Positions 8,221-16,569 of a stretch of 64,000 nt of DNA are shown in pieces; the first letter of the stretch is position 1, and each line of letters begins with the position of its first letter. Source of the stretch: Thermanaerothrix daxensis (GTDB lineage: Bacteria > Chloroflexota > Anaerolineae > Anaerolineales > Anaerolineaceae); the NCBI RefSeq assembly GCF_001306145.1, contig NZ_LGKO01000006.1:217236-281235 (forward strand). Direction: 5' to 3'. The notes under the pieces were generated by a model. It was not told the origin of the DNA and ran no database searches. It saw nothing but the letters and a program-made list of their open reading frames with translations. Both the position numbers and the translations under genes were made by a program.

Positions 8221-9275
8221 CAAGCACCTCGCTTGCGCATGAGAGCGACCAGGGTGAAAAATAAGAACAGCAGGATGGCCACGCCGTTGAACAACCCACC
8301 CCAACTGCGCAGGGTGGGCTGCAGGGTCAGGTCACCGACCAGGCGCAGGAGGAGGGAGACGTGCAGGAGCCCCAGGTTCAGGTAGGAGAAGGGCGTGAAG
8401 CCCGATGAGCGTCCCAACAGGGTGGGCAGGATGATGGGGGCATGGGCGAAGATCATGGTGATCACGAAGCCGACGAAGAGGGCGTGCAGGGGAGCATCGT
8501 AGAGCGGCCCGGCGACCTGTGCGCCCAGGATGAGGAGAAGGAGGCCGGCCACGCTTAGCCAGATGAAGCCGCTGAAAAGACTAACGGCCATGTAGCGGGT
8601 GAGCGGTTGCGGGTGGCGCAGGTTGCGCGCCGCCAGGTCGTAGCGCAAACCCCACAGACCGAATACGACTGCTCCCAGCCCGAAGAGGCGGGCACCCCTA
8701 TCCAGATTGATCCAAATGAGGCCTGTGGCGAGGGTCAGAAGCACCACAGCGGCCAGGAACGCGCTTATCTGAGCGGGGGAGGGGCGCAGGACGCGGCTCA
8801 GTTCCAGGCGCTCGCCGGCAATGGTCAGGACCAGAAAGGCCATCCAGGCGTAGACCACTTTGAAAATGGGCTGGCCAGCCAGCCAGAGTGCATTTCCCAC
8901 TGCCAGGGCCAGCGCGCCCAACGCCATGGTGAGGGTGTGTGGGCGCGGCTCTTGTTTGAGCATGACCCCCAGGATGAGCACGGTGACCCAACTGCTGAGG
9001 GTGAGGAGGAACATTCCCGGGCGCGGGGCGATGAGCAAGGCCACCCAGCCAGCGCCGGCCATCAGCGGTGCGGCCAGCATCCAGGGGCGGCGCAGGGCGG
9101 CGGCGCGCTCCAGGGGGATGAGCGCTCCCAGAAATCCCAGAACCATCAACGGGCCGTGGGCGGTGGTCAGTGCCGGTGGGGTGGGCAATCTCCATCCCAG
9201 GCGGTGCCAACCGCCCCAGATGGCCGCCAGCAGTGCCGGGAAAGCCAGCAGCAGGAGAAGGCGGATCGGACGCAT
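8220..9275 (-). CDS. NnrS-like polytopic membrane protein
   Basis: A 351-residue protein of about ten to twelve helices. Segments TAHGPLMVLGFLGALIPLER and LHALFVGFVITMIFAHAPI recall the histidine-containing helices of NnrS, a haem- and copper-containing membrane protein involved in protection from nitric oxide. The ATG at 9275 (MRPIRLLLLLAF) is preferred; the open frame extends upstream to 9398 but that part is not membrane-like. It overlaps the next gene by ATGA and is the first gene of a three-gene membrane operon. The upstream region carries a TTGCG-N4-CGCAA palindrome about 40 bases before the start. Confidence 0.75.
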   Translation of the reverse strand: MRPIRLLLLLAFPALLAAIWGGWHRLGWRLPTPPALTTAHGPLMVLGFLGALIPLERAAALRRPWMLAAPLMAGAGWVALLIAPRPGMFLLTLSSWVTVLILGVMLKQEPRPHTLTMALGALALAVGNALWLAGQPIFKVVYAWMAFLVLTIAGERLELSRVLRPSPAQISAFLAAVVLLTLATGLIWINLDRGARLFGLGAVVFGLWGLRYDLAARNLRHPQPLTRYMAVSLFSGFIWLSVAGLLLLILGAQVAGPLYDAPLHALFVGFVITMIFAHAPIILPTLLGRSSGFTPFSYLNLGLLHVSLLLRLVGDLTLQPTLRSWGGLFNGVAILLFLFFTLVALMRKRGA

Positions 9276-9314
9276 CGGTAAACTAATTTTGCGTTGATGA
9301 GAGGGAAACCGTCC

Positions 9315-9328
9315 TTGCGCTGCCGCAA
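9315..9328. promoter_or_regulatory. FNR/CRP-like palindrome TTGCG-CTGC-CGCAA
   Basis: A perfect 14-base inverted repeat of the TTGNN-N4-NNCAA type, 40 bases upstream of the NnrS-like start. This is the spacing and outer-base pattern of FNR/DNR boxes (TTGAT-N4-ATCAA) with changed inner bases. The Crp/Fnr protein encoded at 6657-7370 is the obvious candidate ligand. Binding is inference. Confidence 0.5.
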
Positions 9329-9391
9329 AGAGAGGGACGAACCCGGCTGAGTAGGTGGCGCGGCACCTCCCGGGGGCAAGGGGGATCTTTT

Positions 9392-9435
9392 TTCGCAAAT
9401 CCCCCCGGTTTTTTAAGCAAAATGCGATTTGCGAA
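9392..9435. promoter_or_regulatory. 10-base inverted repeat upstream of the CRISPR array
   Basis: TTCGCAAATC at 9392-9401 is exactly matched by its reverse complement GATTTGCGAA at 9426-9435, with 24 bases between. It lies in the space shared by the leftward NnrS-like operon and the CRISPR leader. It could be a second regulator site or a leader element. Confidence 0.45.
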
Positions 9436-9538
9436 CGCGGTGCAGAGGGAGAGAAAGGAGTGGGTTAAAAATGGCCTTCTAGAAGCACGTAGAACGTTTT
9501 TTTGAGATTTTATGGTATAATAAGGGTTGAAAATCTGG
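9400..9538 (+). promoter_or_regulatory. Presumed CRISPR leader with TATAAT
   Basis: AT-rich stretch directly before the first repeat, with TATAAT at 9516-9521 about 18 bases before the array. No convincing -35 was seen. Orientation is supported by the repeat ending in ACTGAAAC (the usual crRNA 5' handle side) and by the altered last repeat at the far end. Confidence 0.6.
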
Positions 9539-12500
9539 GTTGCAACCCCCTCGATCCGTTAGTGGATACTGAAACTTACAAACGCGCCCCAATAGTCACC
9601 GTTGTATGCTTGTTGCAACCCCCTCGATCCGTTAGTGGATACTGAAACATTCGGAAGTTGCTGAAGGTGACTTGTATAAACTGATGTTGCAACCCCCTCG
9701 ATCCGTTAGTGGATACTGAAACAAATAGTCCAAAGTATGGCGTATCGGTTGAAACATAGGTTGCAACCCCCTCGATCCGTTAGTGGATACTGAAACCCAG
9801 TCTCAGCGACTGGACTAAATCCGCCTCACTGGGTTGCAACCCCCTCGATCCGTTAGTGGATACTGAAACACTAGGACAACCTTGCTCTTAACCCCGACGC
9901 CAAGGTTGCAACCCCCTCGATCCGTTAGTGGATACTGAAACAGGCATAATCGCCGTTAACCAGTACATCCATGATGAGTTGCAACCCCCTCGATCCGTTA
10001 GTGGATACTGAAACTCAAGAGCCACTACGACTTCTTCGGTCGTTGATAGTGGTTGCAACCCCCTCGATCCGTTAGTGGATACTGAAACAGGTGGCCGAAG
10101 CAGATTGGTACAAACTCATCAACGGTTGCAACCCCCTCGATCCGTTAGTGGATACTGAAACATGAATATGGTCGCCTGCAGGTGTCGTTTGGCGGGGGGT
10201 TGCAACCCCCTCGATCCGTTAGTGGATACTGAAACAGTTTGCATCTAAATTGCTGTCCTACCAGGACACGAGTTGCAACCCCCTCGATCCGTTAGTGGAT
10301 ACTGAAACATTAACAGCGTCGCATTTGTCCCGACCGTCATCACGGTTGCAACCCCCTCGATCCGTTAGTGGATACTGAAACCTCCCTGAGATTAGGAGCG
10401 TGAGCAATGGCTAAACCTGTTGCAACCCCCTCGATCCGTTAGTGGATACTGAAACCTTAGGTTATTGATGACGTTACGCAGTGTATTGCTGAGTTGCAAC
10501 CCCCTCGATCCGTTAGTGGATACTGAAACTTCAAGGCGGTGAGGGTGAGACCTTCACGATCCAGCGGTTGCAACCCCCTCGATCCGTTAGTGGATACTGA
10601 AACGTATTCATCAACCGACACCAGCCGCCGCTGGTGTGCGTTGCAACCCCCTCGATCCGTTAGTGGATACTGAAACGCGAAACTGGTTACAGTGAGCGGC
10701 TGAATGCTAACGTGTTGCAACCCCCTCGATCCGTTAGTGGATACTGAAACCTGCAGGCAGGCAGGGCATATACCGTGACGCTGGCAGTTGCAACCCCCTC
10801 GATCCGTTAGTGGATACTGAAACCGCAGAGGGACGGGTGGGGCGGCTCGAACGGCAATGGGTTGCAACCCCCTCGATCCGTTAGTGGATACTGAAACGCG
10901 AAGAGGCGTTTTTAGTGACGCGCCTGCATGTCTGTTGCAACCCCCTCGATCCGTTAGTGGATACTGAAACTCAGGTATCGCGCGTACCTGAGGGCTAATA
11001 CCAATTGTTGCAACCCCCTCGATCCGTTAGTGGATACTGAAACTCCGTATTTGCTCTCGCAGTTTCGGAATGAGGGCTTGGTTGCAACCCCCTCGATCCG
11101 TTAGTGGATACTGAAACCATTGCGACAATGCTCAAGCCCGCGTCCAGCACCAGTTGCAACCCCCTCGATCCGTTAGTGGATACTGAAACTTCAGGGCGGT
11201 GAAGGTGAGACTTTTAATGTTCAGGTTGCAACCCCCTCGATCCGTTAGTGGATACTGAAACAAGGAAGCCTGCCGCGGGCCGTGACAGCCGGGAGAGGTT
11301 GCAACCCCCTCGATCCGTTAGTGGATACTGAAACGTGTTGTTCAGATTATATAGTAAGCAGGGAAAATGGTTGCAACCCCCTCGATCCGTTAGTGGATAC
11401 TGAAACCCTCGACGGTTCGATGGCTGAACCCGGCGCAAGAGCGTTGCAACCCCCTCGATCCGTTAGTGGATACTGAAACTCGGGACGCCGCGCACGAACA
11501 CCTGACGCCCTTTCGGTTGCAACCCCCTCGATCCGTTAGTGGATACTGAAACAGTTTGCAGTACAAAGCATCCCCACAGCGCGCCCAAGTTGCAACCCCC
11601 TCGATCCGTTAGTGGATACTGAAACATTGTAGGGCTGGGCAAATCCCAGTGCGCCGCCCAAGTTGCAACCCCCTCGATCCGTTAGTGGATACTGAAACAC
11701 AATTCGCTGGCTAATTCGTCTCAATCCCTGCAATGTTGCAACCCCCTCGATCCGTTAGTGGATACTGAAACAATGGATTGTAGCATTCGAGGGCGAAGGC
11801 CCAGGTGGTTGCAACCCCCTCGATCCGTTAGTGGATACTGAAACAGATCTGCGAGCATTTCACGATATTCATCGGCGGAGTTGCAACCCCCTCGATCCGT
11901 TAGTGGATACTGAAACTGCAAATTTTCAGCAGGGCGCTTGTTCTCTCTCGTGGTTGCAACCCCCTCGATCCGTTAGTGGATACTGAAACCATCAAGCATC
12001 TGAGGCACCAAAAACTGGTTGACGAGTTGCAACCCCCTCGATCCGTTAGTGGATACTGAAACTCCAGGTAATCACGTAGGGCTTCCTTGCCTTGCTCAGT
12101 TGCAACCCCCTCGATCCGTTAGTGGATACTGAAACTTTCAGGCAGGCTACTTGGGGCGCATCATAAACAGGGTTGCAACCCCCTCGATCCGTTAGTGGAT
12201 ACTGAAACGGCAGAGGGGCTGAACGTGCAGGTGGAGGTCGGCAAGGTTGCAACCCCCTCGATCCGTTAGTGGATACTGAAACCCTGGCGGGAACTGGGGG
12301 AGCGCTGCCACCAGTAGTTGCAACCCCCTCGATCCGTTAGTGGATACTGAAACCGAGATTTGGATCGGAGTACATCATGTAGTCAATAAGTTGCAACCCC
12401 CTCGATCCGTTAGTGGATACTGAAACGTGAGCGGCTCGAGCAGTTACGGCAGGTTGATCCTGGTTGCAACCCCCTCGATCCGTTAGTGGATACTGAAACG

Positions 12501-13084
12501 TCAAAACGGCTGTGTTTTCCCCCACTGTCAACTCCGTTGCAACCCCCTCGATCCGTTAGTGGATACTGAAACTGCGCTGGGGGGATTGGACGCCGCAACC
12601 CGTTCCCGGTTGCAACCCCCTCGATCCGTTAGTGGATACTGAAACCTCAACATCAGGTATAGGATCCCAGTAAAACGCCAGGTTGCAACCCCCTCGATCC
12701 GTTAGTGGATACTGAAACCTACACTAACTTCAGTACCTTCCCTTAGTACATCAAGTTGCAACCCCCTCGATCCGTTAGTGGATACTGAAACCAAGGGCGA
12801 GTTTTGGCATCGCGACACCGGGGAGGAGTTGCAACCCCCTCGATCCGTTAGTGGATACTGAAACCTGTTGGCTTCTCCGGCGAACGTCCAGTTTTCGGCA
12901 AGTTGCAACCCCCTCGATCCGTTAGTGGATACTGAAACTTATCCTCAAACTCATGGCCGAGAAGAAGCCGGACAGTTGCAACCCCCTCGATCCGTTAGTG
13001 GATACTGAAACTCTGGTTATGACGGCGGGCTTCGCTTTTGCGACAAAGTTGCAACCCCCTCGATCCGTTAGTGGATACTGAAAT
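9539..13084 (+). CRISPR. CRISPR array, 49 repeats of 37 bases and 48 spacers
   Basis: Repeats begin GTTGCAACCCCCTCGATCCG and end GTGGATACTGAAAC; as read they are identical except the last (13048-13084), which ends in T instead of C. Spacers are 34-37 bases, mostly 36. The repeat can fold only a short ATCC/GGAT stem. The 3' end ACTGAAAC is like the handle of many type I and III repeats; the type cannot be fixed without cas genes, and none is present in this window. Leader on the left and degenerate repeat on the right give rightward transcription. Spacer 2 and spacer 8, and spacer 14 and spacer 23, are related to each other at protein-coding level. Long minus-strand ORFs across the array come from the repeats and are not genes. 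Confidence 0.98.
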
Positions 13085-13092
13085 CACCCCGT

Positions 13093-13116
13093 GCCCCGCC
13101 TGTGCAGAGGCGGGGC
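13093..13116 (+). terminator. Hairpin just after the CRISPR array
   Basis: A 9-base-pair stem, GCCCCGCCT and AGGCGGGGC, with a six-base loop, nine bases after the last repeat. It may end the array transcript; no T-run follows. Confidence 0.5.
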
Positions 13117-13200
13117 AACGTCATTCACTTTGAGGCGTTGGCGCGCCGCATTCGGGTCAGCAACAATTTTGTCGGCGGAATTTTGGAGCCTTTTCCACCC

Positions 13201-13229
13201 CACCCCGGTCGGTCAGATGAACCGGGGTG
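13201..13229 (-). terminator. Hairpin downstream of the GT39-like gene
   Basis: CACCCCGGT and ACCGGGGTG form a 9-base-pair stem about 20 bases past the end of the minus-strand gene at 13248. It is a likely terminator for that gene, though without a clear T-run. Confidence 0.5.
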
Positions 13230-13247
13230 CCTCTCTGGCCGAATGAC

Positions 13248-14672
13248 TCACCGCCGCATCCACAGGACTTTGGGGTAGATGACATTCCAGGGCGGGCGGT
13301 AGATCACCTCATACTGCTCGCGAAAGTCGTAAGACGGCGGGGTCAGCACAAAGCGCACCCCGGGGTCGCGGCGCACCTGTTCCTCCTCGCATGCCCGCAG
13401 GTCCTGCACCGGCATCTGCCACCAGTAGTAGCGGTAGACCGCAATGTCAAAATCCGGCAGGACGCAAATCGTCTCCCCCGGCCGCCAGTGCGCCAGCAGG
13501 GCCGCCCGGGTATCCACCACCTCGGTTTTGTGGCTGGCGTAGTACGGCGCCAGCGCAGGCAGAGCACATATCCCAAGCCCCACCACCGCCAGCACGAAGA
13601 CCAGGCGATTGCCCGGCGCCGGCAGATGCAGCCAGCGCCGTTCGATCCACTCCAGCACTGCCGCCAGCCCCATCCCGGCGAGCAGGGCGAACCAGAAGGT
13701 CAAAAAGAGAATTTGCCGGCTGTGCAGGAAGTAGTGACGGTAGGCATTCATGAGCACCACCCCACTTGCGATCCCGGCGACGAGAAGCACCCACACAATG
13801 ACCCGCCACGCGCGGCGGTACAGCGCCAGCCCGATCCCGAGCAGGCCCAGTGCCAGCCACTGGCCGTAAAAAATCCAACCGGCTCCCTGCAGGGGGTAAA
13901 GCGGCCACGCGCCGAGCCCACCCAGCACGAATTGCAGCAGGGTTTGGTAAGCAAAGAGGGGCACGGTGTAGCCCGGCACGGCGCCGAAACACCATACGAT
14001 CAGAGCGAAGATGGTCAATAACCCGATGCTGCTTGCCAGCAACCCCCGCCAGCGCTGCTGGTCGTTACGCCACTGCGGATTCAGCAGTGCCGCCGCATAG
14101 ACGAAAGCCAACCCCAGGATGACATACACGTGAAACAGACTGCCCACCGCGCCCACCAGGATCATGCTCAGCCAGTCGCGGCGGCGCCCCCGGCGCAGGG
14201 CGTTCAAACCGGCCGCGACCAGTGCCAGGTGAAAAAAGACCATCCCGCTGTAAAAGCGCAGTTCCTGGGCATATTGCACCAGGGTGGGTGAAAGCGCCAG
14301 CAGCCAGACCGTTAGCGTGGCCACACGGCGGTTGACGAGGTGGCCTGCCACGCGGTAGGCCAGGTAGAGGCTGGCCGTGCTCCACAGGGCATCCGGCAGG
14401 CGCAGCCATTCCCCGTTTAGGCCCAGGTGGAAGGCTACCCAGGTCTGAAGGTAGTGCAGGGGCATGGCCATGATGTGTCCCCTGGCCACGCTCAGCGCCC
14501 CCTCCAGGGTGGGCTGACGTGCGGCCAGCCACACCCCGATTTCATCCACCCAAAAGGTCTGACTGGTCAGATGGTAGAGGCGCAGCCCCAGCCCGACCAC
14601 CAGGGCGGCGATCCACCCCAGGGGAGAGGAGTCTGTGGGGGTATCGGCCCGGGCTTCCCCGTGCATAGGCAA
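13248..14672 (-). CDS. GT39/PMT-like membrane glycosyltransferase
   Basis: A 474-residue protein with about ten to twelve membrane helices. The first extracytoplasmic loop has the acidic motif FWVDEIGVWLAA and later HYLQTW and TLVQYAQELRFYS, the pattern of the Dol-P-Man:protein mannosyltransferase/ArnT superfamily that transfers sugars from lipid-linked donors outside the membrane. The C-terminal 90 residues form a soluble tail. An alternative start a few codons downstream is possible. It stands alone between the CRISPR array and the rhomboid gene. Donor and acceptor cannot be told from sequence. Confidence 0.82.
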   Translation of the reverse strand: MPMHGEARADTPTDSSPLGWIAALVVGLGLRLYHLTSQTFWVDEIGVWLAARQPTLEGALSVARGHIMAMPLHYLQTWVAFHLGLNGEWLRLPDALWSTASLYLAYRVAGHLVNRRVATLTVWLLALSPTLVQYAQELRFYSGMVFFHLALVAAGLNALRRGRRRDWLSMILVGAVGSLFHVYVILGLAFVYAAALLNPQWRNDQQRWRGLLASSIGLLTIFALIVWCFGAVPGYTVPLFAYQTLLQFVLGGLGAWPLYPLQGAGWIFYGQWLALGLLGIGLALYRRAWRVIVWVLLVAGIASGVVLMNAYRHYFLHSRQILFLTFWFALLAGMGLAAVLEWIERRWLHLPAPGNRLVFVLAVVGLGICALPALAPYYASHKTEVVDTRAALLAHWRPGETICVLPDFDIAVYRYYWWQMPVQDLRACEEEQVRRDPGVRFVLTPPSYDFREQYEVIYRPPWNVIYPKVLWMRR

Positions 14673-14687
14673 TGCCAGTAAGTAAGA

Positions 14688-15440
14688 TTAACGCCACCCG
14701 ATGCGCAGGACTACCAGCAGGGTGAACACCAGAGCCACTCCCAGCCCGATCCACACCGCCTGCGTGCCCCGGCGCTGGTTGCTCAGGTGGTAGCCATCGG
14801 CCTGGTAGGCGGCCTCCCAAAGCGGCCCGGCCGACCAGGCAAACGCCAGCCCGCCGATCAGCCCGCCCAGATGCCCCCAGTTATCTATTTGCGGCGAGAG
14901 CCCCAGGATCAGGTTGATCAGGATAATGCTACTAATGTTGAACAGCATACTCCGCGCATTCTGAAACAAATGGCGGTTCTGGTAGATGAAGACCGCTTCG
15001 GCGGCAATCAGGCCGAAGATGGCGGTGGACGAGCCGACCGAAGGTTCGGGGGACATCAGAAAAGAGATCACATTGCCCGCGTAGCCGCTGAGCAGGTACA
15101 GCGCCAGGTAGCGCCCGTGCCCGTAGTAGCGTTCCAGGCCGGTGCCGATGACGTACAGGGCATACATGTTGAATGCCAGGTGCAGGATGGAGCCGTGCAG
15201 CCACATGGGGGTGAGCAGGCGCCAGTACTGCCCCTGCAGGATGGCACTGTTGACCTTGGCCCCCAGCGCGATCAGCAGATCACCGCCGAGCAGGCCCTGG
15301 CTGAGCCACTGGCCCAGGTACACCAGGATGCAGGTGACCATCATAAAATAGGTAACATAGGGGCGGCGCGCCGGCAGGTGCCAGTGGATGCGCACTGCGC
15401 CGGGCATGCCTTGTGAAGATTCGGGAGGGGTGGCGTTCAT
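14688..15440 (-). CDS. Rhomboid family intramembrane serine protease
   Basis: A 250-residue membrane protein. The rhomboid core is clear: HGSILHLAFNMYAL gives the H87-x3-N91 pair, VGSSTAIFG carries the catalytic Ser138, and NWGHLGGLIGG carries the catalytic His190. There are six core helices plus one extra C-terminal helix (about 228-245), and a short cytoplasmic N-terminus. It cleaves membrane helices of unknown partner proteins. It overlaps the guanylate kinase gene by four bases (ATGA), so it is translated from the same message. Confidence 0.95.
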   Translation of the reverse strand: MNATPPESSQGMPGAVRIHWHLPARRPYVTYFMMVTCILVYLGQWLSQGLLGGDLLIALGAKVNSAILQGQYWRLLTPMWLHGSILHLAFNMYALYVIGTGLERYYGHGRYLALYLLSGYAGNVISFLMSPEPSVGSSTAIFGLIAAEAVFIYQNRHLFQNARSMLFNISSIILINLILGLSPQIDNWGHLGGLIGGLAFAWSAGPLWEAAYQADGYHLSNQRRGTQAVWIGLGVALVFTLLVVLRIGWR

Positions 15441-16072
15441 AGGGTGATCCGTCGGGGATGGACGCGCAGGTGCTCCACCTGGATGATCGCGACGATTTGG
15501 TCCACCGCCTGCTCCAGATGGTCCTGTCGGTTGATTACCACATAATCAAACATATCCAGGTAGGTCAATTCACGCCGCACCGCCTCGATGCGTCGTTGGA
15601 GTGTCTCGGGGGTCTCGCTGTGGCGGTTGATCAGGCGCTGATACCATTCTTGCACATTCGCCGGGGCGAGGAAGATGAGCACTGCCTCCGGGCAGAGCGC
15701 GCGCAGGCGGGCGGCCCCCTGCACATCCACGCGCAAGATGACGTCTTTGCCGCTGGCCAGCGCCTGGCGGATTTGGGCCTTGGGCACCCCCTTGTAGTCG
15801 CCATACACCACGGCATATTCCAACATCTCGTCGGCGGCGATCATGCGCTCAAATTCCTCGCGCGAGACGAAGATGTAGTCCACGCCGTCCACCTCGCCCG
15901 GGCGTGGAGGGCGGTCCGTGGCGGTGACCACGAAGTGCAGGGGCAGGTTGCGCTTTTTGAGGGCCTGTAAGACCGTGTCTTTGCCCACCCCGGAAGGTCC
16001 TGAGAGCACGATCAGCAGGGGTTGGGGGCGGGTGAGTTCAAAGAACAGCGGTTCGTCCAGCGGCGCAACCAT
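15437..16072 (-). CDS. gmk: Guanylate kinase
   Basis: A 211-residue kinase that phosphorylates GMP to GDP. The P-loop GPSGVGKDT begins at residue 25, preceded by about 20 extra N-terminal residues compared with the common form. The GMP-binding part TDRPPRPGEVDGVDYIFVSR and the YGDYKGVPK segment are present, as is the DVQGAARLR Walker B region. Overlaps rhomboid downstream. Divergent from the FmdB-like gene, with an AT-rich promoter region between them. Confidence 0.95.
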   Translation of the reverse strand: MVAPLDEPLFFELTRPQPLLIVLSGPSGVGKDTVLQALKKRNLPLHFVVTATDRPPRPGEVDGVDYIFVSREEFERMIAADEMLEYAVVYGDYKGVPKAQIRQALASGKDVILRVDVQGAARLRALCPEAVLIFLAPANVQEWYQRLINRHSETPETLQRRIEAVRRELTYLDMFDYVVINRQDHLEQAVDQIVAIIQVEHLRVHPRRITL

Positions 16073-16126
16073 GGGTGACGACCTCTCCGGGGGTGGGTGG
16101 CGTTTACGCTTTTCTGATACATCTCT

Positions 16127-16140
16127 GATTATAATTGATT
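16127..16140 (+). promoter_or_regulatory. TATAAT in the gmk/FmdB divergent region
   Basis: The AT-rich stretch around ttataattgatt holds a -10-like TATAAT about 40 bases before the FmdB-like start. A -35 is not obvious. Confidence 0.4.
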
Positions 16141-16173
16141 TGATTCCGATCTGCTTGTAAAGGAGAACAACCC

Positions 16174-16569
16174 GTGCCCACTTACGAATACCGCTGTCTG
16201 GACTGCCGTAAACGGTTTGAGGTGTTTATGACCTATGCCGAGTACGGAACGCGCCCGGTGGCCTGCCCCCATTGCGGGAGCGGCAACGTCCAGCGGCGCA
16301 TTGGACGGGTTCGAGTGGCGCGTTCAGAAGAGAGCCGGCTGGAAGACCTGGCCGACCCGGATAAACTGGCCGGGCTGGAGGATGACCCCAAGGCCCTGGG
16401 GCGGATGATGCGCCAGATGAGCAAGGAAGTCGGGGAAGACCTGGGGGATGTCTTCGACGAGGTGGTCAGCCGCCTGGAAGCCGGTCAGAGCCCTGAAGAT
16501 ATTGAGCGCGAGATTCCCGAACTGGGCAGTGAGGAGGGCGGCGACCTGGGCGGTGAGGATGAATTCTAG
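16174..16569 (+). CDS. FmdB-type zinc ribbon protein with acidic tail
   Basis: A 131-residue protein. The N-terminus MPTYEYRCLDCRKRFEVF and the second pair CPHCGSGNVQRR form the two Cys pairs of the FmdB zinc ribbon, a small domain of unknown biochemical role. The tail is acidic and helical and ends in a glycine- and glutamate-rich stretch, longer than the usual form. Start is GTG at 16174 behind aaaggag. It ends four bases inside the convergent gene at 16566. Confidence 0.88.
   Translation: MPTYEYRCLDCRKRFEVFMTYAEYGTRPVACPHCGSGNVQRRIGRVRVARSEESRLEDLADPDKLAGLEDDPKALGRMMRQMSKEVGEDLGDVFDEVVSRLEAGQSPEDIEREIPELGSEEGGDLGGEDEF

Noticed and set aside
11553..11661. Possible homology between spacers 28 and 29, which both end in a GC-rich CGCCCAA
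   Set aside because: Beyond the last few bases the two do not align, and no common reading frame gives similar peptides.
10457..12908. Several minus-strand frames of 62-136 residues across the CRISPR array, sharing FQYPLTDRGGCN and VSTNGSRGLQ
   Set aside because: They are translations of the repeat itself in different frames; spacers of 36 bases make the frames stay open by chance.
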